This document shows, piece by piece, positions 14,254-23,530 of a stretch of DNA of 64,000 bases (position 1 is its first letter; every line of letters begins with the position of its first letter). Location: NCBI GenBank assembly GCA_934463265.1, contig CAKSIU010000004.1, positions 1 through 64,000 on the forward strand, read 5' to 3'. The translations under genes and the position numbers were made by a program. The notes under the pieces were generated by a model. That model had not been told where the DNA came from. It ran no database searches and saw only the letters and a list, made by a program, of their open reading frames with translations. The stretch comes from an uncultured Eubacteriales bacterium. Lineage in GTDB: Bacteria > Bacillota > Clostridia > Oscillospirales > Acutalibacteraceae.

Positions 14254-16515
14254 CTATTTTGTTGCTAATTTTTTATCGTGTATTTTATTAAGAGCTAAAA
14301 ACAGTAAATACAAAATTGTTCCGCCAGCAATGACGTAAATCAAACTTGTTGATGCAATTGATATTCCGTTGTTAATGTTTGCAGAAACGAGCATTGGTGC
14401 TATTGCTTCTCCGATTTTAGAAGCAAGCAGAAATAGAAATGTAACGGTTACTTTATCGATATCCGGCTGAATTATATATATTTCTTCAAAAATGACATTC
14501 AACCCGAATCCATCCGCAATTCCTAATAAAATTATTGCTGCAATTGAGATGGCTAAATTATTAAATATTGCGAATAAACTTATTGATGCAATGATAAATG
14601 CTATATACAAAAATGTAGAATTTTGCACACCAAGCCAGTGAATGGTTAATTTGCTGCTGGTACTTGCCGTGTAAGCACTGAGCATAAAATTTAGCATCAT
14701 TAATCCGGATATAAGTGACTGTGAAAGCGAAATTTCATTACCGTACAACGGAACACAGTAAGTAACAAAAATGCTTGCCATATATATTGGAACTATTATA
14801 AGCAGTATATACACTATAATTTTAAATGATTTAAACACACTCACTAAGCTAAAAATAGAGAAGTTACTCTCGGATCTGTTATTTTTCAAATTAGTGATTT
14901 TAAGCAAAAAGACACTTGCTAAAATTATTATCGCTTCCAAAATAAAGACAAATGAATATGATAGTCTTTCTGAGATAAGACCTCCTATTACAATTCCGCA
15001 ACTATATCCGGCTATTTTTCCGGCCGCAATTATCGATAGCAGTTTAACTCGCAAATCTGAGTCTTTTTCAAATATAGCACATAATTTTGTAGATGAAATC
15101 AACGCAGCCATACCTAGTCCTAGAACACTTCTCGCGAAGGAAAATTTAAATAAATCATCGCAAAATCCAGAAGTTATGGAACCTATTGCTGCAAAAATTG
15201 AACCGAATATTATTAATTTTTGCACACCGAATTTGTTAACGGCAAATAAGCAAATTAATAATCCAATTATTGTTGCAATAGCGCCTAATGTAGTTGGTAA
15301 ACTCACAAGAAAATTAGATGCATTCACAAGCTTATTAAATAGTTGATAGGAAACGATTGATACAAAGCTATTATCAAAACCTAATGCTAAAAATAGCACG
15401 AAATAAAATATTCTTAATCCACTTGGATTTAATTCTTTTTTATTTGATTTTTTTCCCAATTTATTTTCTGCTTTATTTTCTACTCGACTTATAAATAAAC
15501 TAAGTTCAATTGCAATTAAAATTGTTACAACAATCAAAATCAGTGCTTCAATCAATAAATTTGTTATATTTTTATTTACAAGTTCCTGATTTATCTTATA
15601 TTCAACGTTTATATAATAATCTTCTTCTAAAATTCGAATTTTATTTGATTTAATATTATTTTCTGTCAAGTAGTTCTTTTTTTGCGAGTTACTTATAGAA
15701 ATTTTAACTACTTCTGCAATGTCTTTACAAATGTTTTGAAGATATTCTTCTACGCCAGTTAATTCTTCATATGGAACACCTTGTTTTACTACATACTCAA
15801 TATCTCTGTCTATAACATTAGAAACAATATTTGCCATTTTGTCTAAAGATTCTTGATACTCATTCGTATAATTTGAAAGCACATATCCTCCAAGAGCTAC
15901 TTGTGTAAGTACCAGAGAGGAAATTAACAAATTTTTAAAAGATTTAATCGTTATTCCGCCGGTAATACTGTTTTTTGAAATAATATTATACACAGCAAAA
16001 GATATCAGCAAAATAATTATCAAAACAAGTGCACTGACTAATAAAATCGATTTAATATAATCAAAAGTCAGCTTATTTACATAATCTGGTGATAATAATA
16101 AAACTATCTTATATTCATTGTTAATAGGCATCATGCAAAATATGCCAAAATTGTTGCTCAAATATTTATCTGCAGAAATGTCCACTGGAATTTTTACATC
16201 ATTTTTGCCTACAGAAGATATGATTTCGTTTTTAGAATTTAACACATTTACACTTAATATATCGTCAGATATACTTTGCGTTTCTCTTAATAAATCTTCT
16301 AAACCATAAAACTTTTCTATAGTCTTACCAAAACTCATAGAATAATTTATTATTTGAATCGCTCCCGTTGTCGCTGTTGAATTCGCATTTGTATATACTT
16401 CTGTAATCATGTTTGTATATGACATTACATTTAATAATGACGACAAAAATACTAATGGAATTGAGACTAGAAGAAAAATTATTAGAAATCGGGAAAAAGA
16501 TAGTTTTTTTTTCAT
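14254..16515 (-). CDS. MFS protein with two N-terminal extracytoplasmic sensor-like domains
   Basis: A 753-residue membrane protein. The N-terminus holds TM1 (~10-31), an outside domain (~35-150), TM2 (~157-178), TM3 (~194-212), a second outside domain (~213-322) and TM4 (~323-346). After a short basic cytoplasmic link comes a 12-TM MFS module (~372-745). The outside parts are double-Cache-like in layout, not in any motif I can assign. It follows, 11 nt downstream, the gene of a substrate-binding-type protein (16527-17645), so the two probably act together. GGAGA precedes the ATG. It could be a ligand-gated transporter or a sensor using an MFS module. Substrate unknown. Confidence 0.7.
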   Translation of the reverse strand: MKKKLSFSRFLIIFLLVSIPLVFLSSLLNVMSYTNMITEVYTNANSTATTGAIQIINYSMSFGKTIEKFYGLEDLLRETQSISDDILSVNVLNSKNEIISSVGKNDVKIPVDISADKYLSNNFGIFCMMPINNEYKIVLLLSPDYVNKLTFDYIKSILLVSALVLIIILLISFAVYNIISKNSITGGITIKSFKNLLISSLVLTQVALGGYVLSNYTNEYQESLDKMANIVSNVIDRDIEYVVKQGVPYEELTGVEEYLQNICKDIAEVVKISISNSQKKNYLTENNIKSNKIRILEEDYYINVEYKINQELVNKNITNLLIEALILIVVTILIAIELSLFISRVENKAENKLGKKSNKKELNPSGLRIFYFVLFLALGFDNSFVSIVSYQLFNKLVNASNFLVSLPTTLGAIATIIGLLICLFAVNKFGVQKLIIFGSIFAAIGSITSGFCDDLFKFSFARSVLGLGMAALISSTKLCAIFEKDSDLRVKLLSIIAAGKIAGYSCGIVIGGLISERLSYSFVFILEAIIILASVFLLKITNLKNNRSESNFSIFSLVSVFKSFKIIVYILLIIVPIYMASIFVTYCVPLYGNEISLSQSLISGLMMLNFMLSAYTASTSSKLTIHWLGVQNSTFLYIAFIIASISLFAIFNNLAISIAAIILLGIADGFGLNVIFEEIYIIQPDIDKVTVTFLFLLASKIGEAIAPMLVSANINNGISIASTSLIYVIAGGTILYLLFLALNKIHDKKLATK

Positions 16516-16526
16516 ATTATTATCTC

Positions 16527-17645
16527 CTAATCAATTTTTTTGCTTGCGTATATTGAATCTATGATAAGCATGGTTGACAGTGGAACTTTTAATTTTATAC
16601 GTTTAGCAATGTCATAATTAAATGCCATTTTTGGCGTATCATCATTTACTTGCTCAAGTTCATTAAATGGCGTACCTTCCAAATAAGATTTTATTTGAGA
16701 TGCCGCAAAGTAGCCTTGCTCCATACCATCATTTATAACGAACCCAATTAATGCTCCATATTCCACTTGTTGCTCACTGGTTTGCGCGATGGTAAATATA
16801 TTATTGGGATAGATATTTTCGTCTAATAAGTCCATCAATTTTTCATTCTCAATTGTAGCCGTAGTTATATACAAACTATCAATTCCCTCATTCGCAAGTT
16901 CTTTATATGCTTGTTTTAGGTCTTTGTAATATCTGTCGTAATCATTTTCATTTTGTGCTTCAATAACATGTTTCTCTACAACTTCAAAATTTAACTCATC
17001 AGAAAGCTTTCTTAACTTGTCTATCGCAGAGTAAGAAAATGTTTCCGGGGTGTCTTGATAAACAACACCAATTCTTTTAAATTTAAAAAGATTGTGCCCT
17101 GCACGTATTTGACGTTCATAACGAGTTCTGTCTATGTGTGCAAATGAGTTGTCTGTATACCGTTCTGTTTCATTTTTTACTATGCCACCAGAAATCGGGT
17201 CAGCGCAGGCAAACACCATAAATTTATTTTTAGTTTCGTTTGCCAGAAAATATTTTCCTGCAACAGTTCCCATGGTTATAATGAGATCTATATCATCTCT
17301 ATTAACCATTTTAATATAATCAGACTCATTCATATTTTTCATATTAAAGTACATATCTTCTACAAATTCAATCTTATCAGAAGTATAATTATTACAAATG
17401 CTGTTCCAAATTTTCTTTGTATCTACTTCACTTAAATCCACTTTATAATTACTTTCAACTAGCCCTAATTTTTGAAAGCCTGCGAATATTCCGGACAGCT
17501 GTCTTGAATAGTTATCAAAATTTTCGCTTTCTACATAGCCTATTCTTAATTTTGTCGGTTCATTTTCTGAGTAAGTTGTGCTTTCATTCGCTAATAAAAT
17601 ACTTATCAAGAAAACTGATAATATAAAACAAATAAACTTTTTCAT
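16527..17645 (-). CDS. ABC-type substrate-binding protein (DUF534/TrpX-like) without an ABC transporter
   Basis: A secreted or membrane-tethered binding protein of about 372 residues. The start is the ATG at 17645, with GGAGGTGG about 9 nt upstream. A signal peptide (~3-20) precedes a two-lobe type 1 periplasmic-binding fold with the family's LRIGYVESENFDNY start, TMGTVAGKYF, PISGGIVKN and RIGVVYQDTPETFSYSA motifs. No lipobox Cys is clear. Members normally serve TrpXYZ-like ABC transporters, but no permease or ATPase follows; instead the sensor-MFS gene is next. It probably presents a ligand to that protein. Confidence 0.75.
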   Translation of the reverse strand: MKKFICFILSVFLISILLANESTTYSENEPTKLRIGYVESENFDNYSRQLSGIFAGFQKLGLVESNYKVDLSEVDTKKIWNSICNNYTSDKIEFVEDMYFNMKNMNESDYIKMVNRDDIDLIITMGTVAGKYFLANETKNKFMVFACADPISGGIVKNETERYTDNSFAHIDRTRYERQIRAGHNLFKFKRIGVVYQDTPETFSYSAIDKLRKLSDELNFEVVEKHVIEAQNENDYDRYYKDLKQAYKELANEGIDSLYITTATIENEKLMDLLDENIYPNNIFTIAQTSEQQVEYGALIGFVINDGMEQGYFAASQIKSYLEGTPFNELEQVNDDTPKMAFNYDIAKRIKLKVPLSTMLIIDSIYASKKID

Positions 17646-17772
17646 TTTGCTAATCCACCTCCATACTTGTTTCATGCAGTAAATTTAAAGAAAAATTATA
17701 ATAAAAATCTTATTATATTGTATATTATTAACAAGCGTTTTAAGCATGGCTATGAAATATTTTCACATTCAA

Positions 17773-18744
17773 TTAATGCCTTATTTTTGACAAGGGATTT
17801 GACGAAATTGCTTGTTGAAGCTGTTTGTTTGAAAGGTGAGTGTAAATTTCCGTTGTGCCGAGATTAGAATGTCCTAAAATGTCTTTTAAAACGCGAATAT
17901 CAACTTCGCCGTGCTGGTACATTAAAGTAGCGGCTGTATGGCGAAGTTTATGCACGGAATAGCCCTGGTTATCCAGCTTTATTTCAGCAAGATATTTTTT
18001 TACTATGAACTGAACCGTTTTAGGGCTGATTCTTTTGTTGAATTTGCTTATAAATAATGCGTTTCGGTCTTTTAAATTTACTTTAGGCCTAACTTTTATA
18101 TATTGATTGAGCGCAAAGATGCAAGCGTCATTTAAATAAACTATGCGTTCTTTATTACCTTTTCCGGTTAATTTTAACGTATTATCGCTTCTGATATCGT
18201 TTAGATTAATTCCTACAAGCTCAGAAAGGCGCATTCCACAATTTAAAAATAGCGTTAAAATGCAATAATCTCGCTCTTTATACGGGCCATTTACGCAATT
18301 TAACAGGTCGATGCTTTGTTCTAATGTCAGAAATTTGGGCAAGGAAGTTTTCTTTTTTGGCATATCAAGTTCTTTTGTAGGGTTGTTGGATAAAAGGCTA
18401 ACCTTATTGACAAGGTAATTAAAAAATGACTTCAAGCTGGATATTTTTCTTGCTCGAGTTGCGGCATTGTTATGACGTTCAACCAGAAGATAATTTAAAT
18501 ACTCATAAACATCGGTTAATGTTATGTCGGCAATTAGACTGGTTTCCACATCCTTTATAGAAATTTCCTCAAACGTTATATTTTCCGGAACCAATTTTTT
18601 TGAGTACTTTATATATCTAAAAAAAGTTCGCAAGTCAATATAATATTCGTCAACCGTTTTTGGCGATTTTCCTTTTACAGTTTGCATATATCCTAAAAAG
18701 TCAATTAGGACTTGCGGAGCTTCGTAAATTATTGTTGTTTTCAT
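17773..18744 (-). CDS. Tyrosine recombinase of the XerC/XerD type
   Basis: A 323-residue site-specific recombinase with an N-terminal SAM-like core-binding domain (~10-115) and a catalytic domain. The residues of the family are present: Arg in NCGMRLSEL, Lys in TGKGNKER, HKLRHTAATL (His, Arg), LGHSNLGTTEIYTHL (His and the Tyr nucleophile). The start at ATG 18744 is uncertain; an in-frame TTG at 18768 overlaps the only AAAGGA. No integrase-type neighbours or attachment sites are seen, so a chromosomal housekeeping recombinase is likely. A 32-bp palindrome lies upstream. Confidence 0.88.
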   Translation of the reverse strand: MKTTIIYEAPQVLIDFLGYMQTVKGKSPKTVDEYYIDLRTFFRYIKYSKKLVPENITFEEISIKDVETSLIADITLTDVYEYLNYLLVERHNNAATRARKISSLKSFFNYLVNKVSLLSNNPTKELDMPKKKTSLPKFLTLEQSIDLLNCVNGPYKERDYCILTLFLNCGMRLSELVGINLNDIRSDNTLKLTGKGNKERIVYLNDACIFALNQYIKVRPKVNLKDRNALFISKFNKRISPKTVQFIVKKYLAEIKLDNQGYSVHKLRHTAATLMYQHGEVDIRVLKDILGHSNLGTTEIYTHLSNKQLQQAISSNPLSKIRH

Positions 18745-18821
18745 TTGCTTTACAAAAATTCCTTTCAAATTTAAATCTTTATAAGATTATTATAAATTAT
18801 TTCTTGAGAGAAATCCAGCGC

Positions 18822-18853
18822 TAATTATACAAAATATTTATTTTGTATAATTA
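18822..18853. repeat. Perfect 15-bp inverted repeat in a divergent intergenic region
   Basis: TAATTATACAAAATA, two T, then its exact reverse complement. It lies between the leftward recombinase gene and the rightward Cys-rich gene at 18956. It could be an operator or a recombinase-binding site. It does not match the Firmicute dif consensus that I know, and it has no T tail suited to a terminator. Confidence 0.6.
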
Positions 18854-18955
18854 AAGACGTAATTTTAACTCTGGAATTTTTTATTAATAAATTTGCACTT
18901 CTTTTTCTCGAATATAATATGTGCGAATATAAATGCTATTATTGAGGTGACGAAT

Positions 18956-19093
18956 ATGTCTTTAATTGCGTGCGATAACGATTGCGTTTATCAAAAAGAA
19001 GGCTACTGTACACTTGAAACTCCAACTGTTATCAATAATAAATCGGAATGTCAAAATTGTGTGCATTATATTAAATCAAAGTCAAGCTATTAG
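18956..19093 (+). CDS. Small cysteine-rich protein (DUF1540-like)
   Basis: A 45-residue protein starting at ATG 18956 with GAGGTG 6 nt upstream. The pattern C-x3-C-x7-C-x14-C-x2-C (CDNDCVYQKEGYC, CQNCVHY) resembles DUF1540 and related clostridial metal-binding mini-proteins. The function is unknown. It precedes the amidase gene at 19197 by about 100 nt and may share its transcript. Confidence 0.7.
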   Translation: MSLIACDNDCVYQKEGYCTLETPTVINNKSECQNCVHYIKSKSSY

Positions 19094-19196
19094 CCCAAGC
19101 TTTATTCTTATTCATCCACTTGACCAAATTAAAATTTATTATTATAATTAAATGTGTTAATTTAGCAATAATAAAAGGAAGAAGTGACAGTTAATC

Positions 19197-20318
19197 ATGA
19201 AATTCAAAAATAAAACTTTGTTAGTATTGATTATTATCATGTGTACTTTTATAATAAATTTCAATATGAAAAGTGAAGCTTTAAATATAATGCTAGACCC
19301 AGGTCATGGCGGAGATGCTAGAGGAAGCTTTTGTGAATATGATGGCGTTGTTATAGAAGAAAAAAATTTGAATTTAAAAATAGCTTCTTTTATAAAGAAT
19401 GAATTAGGAAAATATCAAACGAAAAACGGAAACAATGTTAATGTTTATTTAACGCGTGGACAATCGGATAATCCATCAATGCAAGAAAGAATTTTGCTTG
19501 GAGTTCAGAAAAATGCCGATGTAATTATATCTCTGCATAACAACGCAAGCCACGATGGTTCAGGAAGTTATAGAGGCGCTATGGCATTAGTTACAAGTTC
19601 ACATTTTAACAACAAACATGACATAGAAGAAAATTTATCTAAGAACATTTTGATTGAATTAAATAAATTGAGTATAAGTATTTCTCACGACACAATAAGT
19701 GGAATAGCCAATAATGATAACGGATTATTACGGAGATTGGCAGACGATGGTTTTACTTATCCTAATGGAGAAACCGCGGATTGGTATGGAATTATTATGC
19801 ACGGAATTCTTAATAATGTTCCTTCAGTATTAATTGAGCATGCGTATTTGGACAACGAAGAAGATTATCGACAGTTTTTGTGTACAGATGATAAATTGAG
19901 AAACCTTGCACTTGCTGATGTAAATGGCATTGTTAATTACTTTGGTTTAGTAGTTAAAGGTTCAGAGTCAAAACAAAATAATGTTAAGCAAAATAAAAAA
20001 GTAGAAACAAAAGAACCTGTTAAAAATAAAGATTTTAATAAAAATAAAATTGAAAATAAACCTCAAAAAGAAAAAAAATCTACAAATACCATTAATTCTG
20101 AACTGGAATCAAAACCGGAAAATAAACCTGAAAAAAATGATGAGAATGAAAAAACTAAGGCAAGCTACCAAAATGAAGTGCTTGAAATTAGCGGCTCTGA
20201 TAAAAATGAAAATAAGGTATCATATAATAAATATATTTATATTTTTTTTGATGTATTAATAGGAATATTAATAATTTTATTTAGTAAAATAAAGAAAATT
20301 AAAATAAATAAAAAATAA
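19197..20318 (+). CDS. N-acetylmuramoyl-L-alanine amidase with a C-terminal membrane anchor
   Basis: A 373-residue cell-wall amidase. A signal segment (5-25) is followed directly by an Amidase_3 zinc domain (~30-245): MLDPGHGGDARGS (His), EEKNLNLK (Glu), SLHNNAS (His) and VLIEHAYLDNEED (catalytic Glu). Then comes a highly charged Lys/Asn/Glu linker of ~95 residues and a single hydrophobic span (~347-365) with a basic tail. The layout resembles wall-spanning, membrane-tethered enzymes. The ribosome binding site is weak (AAGGAAG, 15 nt away). Confidence 0.85.
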   Translation: MKFKNKTLLVLIIIMCTFIINFNMKSEALNIMLDPGHGGDARGSFCEYDGVVIEEKNLNLKIASFIKNELGKYQTKNGNNVNVYLTRGQSDNPSMQERILLGVQKNADVIISLHNNASHDGSGSYRGAMALVTSSHFNNKHDIEENLSKNILIELNKLSISISHDTISGIANNDNGLLRRLADDGFTYPNGETADWYGIIMHGILNNVPSVLIEHAYLDNEEDYRQFLCTDDKLRNLALADVNGIVNYFGLVVKGSESKQNNVKQNKKVETKEPVKNKDFNKNKIENKPQKEKKSTNTINSELESKPENKPEKNDENEKTKASYQNEVLEISGSDKNENKVSYNKYIYIFFDVLIGILIILFSKIKKIKINKK

Positions 20319-20350
20319 TTTTTGCTTTTTTTAAAATACATATGAAAATT

Positions 20351-21727
20351 CTAATTTGCCAGTGCATCAAAGGCTTCTCTTATGGTTCGTACCCCAATTA
20401 ATTTAATTTTATTTTCAAAATTGCTTAAATTCATGGACTTTAAATTATAATATGGCAAAACGCACCGCTCAAAGCCTAATCTTTGTGCCTCCAAAACACG
20501 TTCTTCTGCGTAGCCAAGTGCACGAACTTCGCCTGCTAAACCGATTTCTCCAAAAGCTATGGCGTTGTCAAAAATAGCGCTGCCTTTCAAACTGGAAATT
20601 AAAGCCAAAGCTACGGCCAAATCTGATGCGGGTTCATCTAACTTTATGCCGCCAATTACATTTATATATGCGTCGAGGTTTGAAAAAAAATATCCGGCTC
20701 TTTTTTCCAATACCGCTAAAATTAACGACATTCGATTATAATCAAAACCTGTCGCCATTCTTCTTGGATTGCCAAAACCAGAAGTTGCCGCAAGACCTTG
20801 AACTTCAGCAAAAATTGGCCGAGTTCCCTCCATTATGCAAGCTACACACGTTCCAGGAACGCCTTTCGGTCGGCCTGACAAAAACATTAAAGACGGATTT
20901 TCAACTTCAACTAACCCTGCTCGACTCATACTGAATACGCCGATTTCATTTGTAGACCCATATCTATTTTTTATTCCGCGCAAAATTCTGTAAGACATTT
21001 GTTTATCGCCTTCAAAATATAAAACTGCATCAACAATATGCTCCAATACTTTTGGACCGGCAATTCCACCGTCTTTATTTACGTGTCCAACAATTATGAT
21101 TGGAATTTCGAGTTCTTTTGCCAAACGCATTAAAAGGTTTGTACATTCTTTTACTTGTGTAACACTCCCTGTAGATGATGTCAATTCACGGTGATTCATG
21201 GTTTGAATGGAATCTATTACAACCAAATCAGGGCTATTTTGTCGAATTTCTTCCAAAATAGATTCTATATCAGTTTCTGTCATAATATAAAGATTTTCGC
21301 TGTTTACATTTAATCTAGCAGCTCTAAGCTTTAACTGTCGTTTGGATTCTTCTCCCGATACATACAAGACTTTTAAACTTCTGCCTAAATTTTGACAAAC
21401 TTGTAAAAGCATAGTAGACTTACCAATGCCAGGGTCGCCGCCCAAAAGTATCAGCGAACCTTTTACAATTCCGCCGCCCAAAACTCTGTCCAGCTCGTTT
21501 AACCCGGTTTTATATCGACTTTCATCATTGTTGCTTATTTGAGTCAGCAAAACCGGTTTTTCGTAAATTCCTCTTTTTTGATAAGACATTGTTGTCTGTT
21601 TTGAAGTGTCTTTTATTTCCTCACTAAAAGTATTCCATTCCCCACAAGCAGGACATTGCCCATTCCACTTAAGAGATTCATATCCACATTCAGAGCAGAT
21701 CCAAACTGATTTTATTTTTGACGACAT
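20351..21727 (-). CDS. radA: DNA repair protein RadA (Sms)
   Basis: RecA-like, hexameric DnaB-type helicase acting in recombination branch migration. The 458 residues comprise an N-terminal C4 zinc finger (C11, C14, C25, C28), an ATPase core with Walker A GGDPGIGKST (~95-104), the RadA-specific KNRYGSTNEIG motif and a C-terminal Lon-protease-like domain. GGAGG precedes the ATG. cwlD is the upstream neighbour, 45 nt away. Confidence 0.96.
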   Translation of the reverse strand: MSSKIKSVWICSECGYESLKWNGQCPACGEWNTFSEEIKDTSKQTTMSYQKRGIYEKPVLLTQISNNDESRYKTGLNELDRVLGGGIVKGSLILLGGDPGIGKSTMLLQVCQNLGRSLKVLYVSGEESKRQLKLRAARLNVNSENLYIMTETDIESILEEIRQNSPDLVVIDSIQTMNHRELTSSTGSVTQVKECTNLLMRLAKELEIPIIIVGHVNKDGGIAGPKVLEHIVDAVLYFEGDKQMSYRILRGIKNRYGSTNEIGVFSMSRAGLVEVENPSLMFLSGRPKGVPGTCVACIMEGTRPIFAEVQGLAATSGFGNPRRMATGFDYNRMSLILAVLEKRAGYFFSNLDAYINVIGGIKLDEPASDLAVALALISSLKGSAIFDNAIAFGEIGLAGEVRALGYAEERVLEAQRLGFERCVLPYYNLKSMNLSNFENKIKLIGVRTIREAFDALAN

Positions 21728-21772
21728 ATAAAATTACCTCCATACCTTTGACATCTATTTATTTTTCATTTC

Positions 21773-22501
21773 TTAAGCTTTGCGCCAATAGTCTAAAAAT
21801 CCGCAAAAAATTGTAAAAGCAACTTTAGATTGATATTCTTTATCGGACAAATTTTTAACGTCTTCGTTATTGGACAGAAAGCCGCACTCAACGATAACCG
21901 CAGGAACAGTTGATTTATTTAAAATAAAAACACCTTTAGGCGATGGTTTTATTTCTCGATTATTGTCTTTTTGAAGAAGTCCAACAAATGATGCCCGCAT
22001 GCTTTGCGCTAACTCTTTGCTTAGCGGGTTATTATTTGAATAAAATACCTGAGCACCTTTATATTTACTGTCCTCGAACTTGTTTTGATGAACACTTATC
22101 AGCAAATTATTAGGGTCAGAATTTATAATGTTAAGTCTATTTTTTAAGTCAGAAACCTTTTGCGAGCGTATAGTTCCAGAATCTTCATTATGTATCGACT
22201 CATCTTTATCCCTTGTCATTTTCGTGCTGAATCCAGCGGCCTCAAATAAATCTTTGAGTTTTAGAGTAATATTTAGATTTATATCTTTTTCAAGCACGTT
22301 ATCTATACCGACCGCTCCACTGTCCATTCCTCCGTGACCTGCGTCAAGTACAATTGTTGGAAAATATGTTCCTGACCCAGCTGAAGTCTGCTTATAGGAA
22401 CGCAGAAAATATGCGTTTAAAATTAGCACAGAAAAAGTAACATAACCGCATAGAACCAACGAATAAAATACAAAATCGTTATTTAACTTTAATTTTTTCA
22501 A
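21773..22501 (-). CDS. cwlD: N-acetylmuramoyl-L-alanine amidase, CwlD-like
   Basis: A 242-residue Amidase_3 enzyme with one N-terminal anchor (~10-32). Zinc and catalytic residues lie in VLDAGHGGMDSGA (His), LEKDINLN (Glu), ISVHQNKF (His) and VIVECGFLSN (Glu). Length, single anchor and absence of wall-binding repeats fit CwlD, which with PdaA makes muramic-delta-lactam in the spore cortex. The start is TTG at 22501, with GAGGTG 5 nt upstream. The spore role is inferred from the family. Confidence 0.8.
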   Translation of the reverse strand: MKKLKLNNDFVFYSLVLCGYVTFSVLILNAYFLRSYKQTSAGSGTYFPTIVLDAGHGGMDSGAVGIDNVLEKDINLNITLKLKDLFEAAGFSTKMTRDKDESIHNEDSGTIRSQKVSDLKNRLNIINSDPNNLLISVHQNKFEDSKYKGAQVFYSNNNPLSKELAQSMRASFVGLLQKDNNREIKPSPKGVFILNKSTVPAVIVECGFLSNNEDVKNLSDKEYQSKVAFTIFCGFLDYWRKA

Positions 22502-22556
22502 AATATCACCTCATAGTATTTTTATGCAGGTGAATATTTTTTAGGACAATTTTAAA

Positions 22557-23462
22557 TTACATATTTTCGCTGATGTTTAAAATTTTTTTCATTTTGTGAT
22601 TAACTCCGGACCTAGTAAGCGGTATTGATAAATTTTCTCCAAGTTCCCTCAGTGACATTTCCGGATTTTTAATACGCAAATTAGCAAGTTCTTTTGAAAT
22701 TTCGTCTAAACAATTAAATTTGCCGCATTTTTTTATTTTTTTAATAGCCTCTATTTGAGTCGCCGCAGCGTTTGCGATTTTGCTTATATTTGCGGTTTCA
22801 AAATTAGTGGTTCTGTTGACGTAATTTCTCACCTCTTTAACCATTTTAACCTGCATAAAATCCATCGCGCTGGTCGAGGCGCCTACATAAGTTAAGAAAT
22901 CGGTAATATCAGCGCTGTCTTTTATGTAAACAACGAAATTTCCTTTGCGGACGGTGCTTTTAACTTTAAGATTTATACTTTTTATAGATGAAAGTAATTC
23001 CACTAAGCACTTTGACAAATTCATATAAGGCACCGAAAACTCCAAATGATAGCCATTTTGAGGGTCAGTTACCGTTCCACAAGTTAAAAAAACTCCTCGT
23101 AAAAATAATTTTAAATCATTTTGCGTTTTTAATAAATCATTATTTATTTTTAGATTTATTTTATCATCCAAAACTCCAAATTTTTTTAGAATTTCTTGTC
23201 TATCTTGCGCATAAGGAATTTTTAAAATTAAGTTTTCTTTCACTTTGTTTGAAGAAATTATATCTACAATGCATCCGAAATTTTGTAGAATTAAGTCGCA
23301 AATAAGTTCGCTGACATTTTTATTTTCCGTGTAAAAAGAGATATCGGAGGCTTTAAAATTTCTCGAAAACAACAGCAATCCATATAATAACTTAATTGAA
23401 CTGTCGTTAAAAGGCCGGCTAATTTTGCATAATTCATTTTTTACTTTTGTAGAAAATGTCAT
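22557..23462 (-). CDS. whiA: DNA-binding protein WhiA
   Basis: A 301-residue sporulation/cell-division regulator with an N-terminal LAGLIDADG-like fold lacking nuclease residues and a C-terminal helix-turn-helix (MSLRELGENL...LTRSGVNHKMKKI, ~268-295). GGGAGGTG lies 10 nt before the ATG. In many Clostridia rapZ and yvcK sit between murB and whiA; here both are absent and a terminator-like hairpin separates murB from whiA. Confidence 0.95.
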   Translation of the reverse strand: MTFSTKVKNELCKISRPFNDSSIKLLYGLLLFSRNFKASDISFYTENKNVSELICDLILQNFGCIVDIISSNKVKENLILKIPYAQDRQEILKKFGVLDDKINLKINNDLLKTQNDLKLFLRGVFLTCGTVTDPQNGYHLEFSVPYMNLSKCLVELLSSIKSINLKVKSTVRKGNFVVYIKDSADITDFLTYVGASTSAMDFMQVKMVKEVRNYVNRTTNFETANISKIANAAATQIEAIKKIKKCGKFNCLDEISKELANLRIKNPEMSLRELGENLSIPLTRSGVNHKMKKILNISENM

Positions 23463-23493
23463 AAACGATGCGCACCTCCCCTTTTTACAAATT

Positions 23494-23521
23494 TTTAGGG
23501 ATGATAAAAATCATCCCTAAA
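23494..23521 (-). terminator. Hairpin between murB and whiA
   Basis: A perfect 11-bp stem TTTAGGGATGA/TCATCCCTAAA with a 6-nt loop. The T tail is poor on the minus strand, so it may attenuate instead of fully stopping transcription into whiA. Confidence 0.5.
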
Positions 23522-23530
23522 TTTTTAAAT

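Noticed and set aside
18822..18853. dif site for the Xer-type recombinase
   Set aside because: The arms do not match the known Firmicute dif sequence and the 2-nt centre is too short for Xer exchange (6-8 nt).
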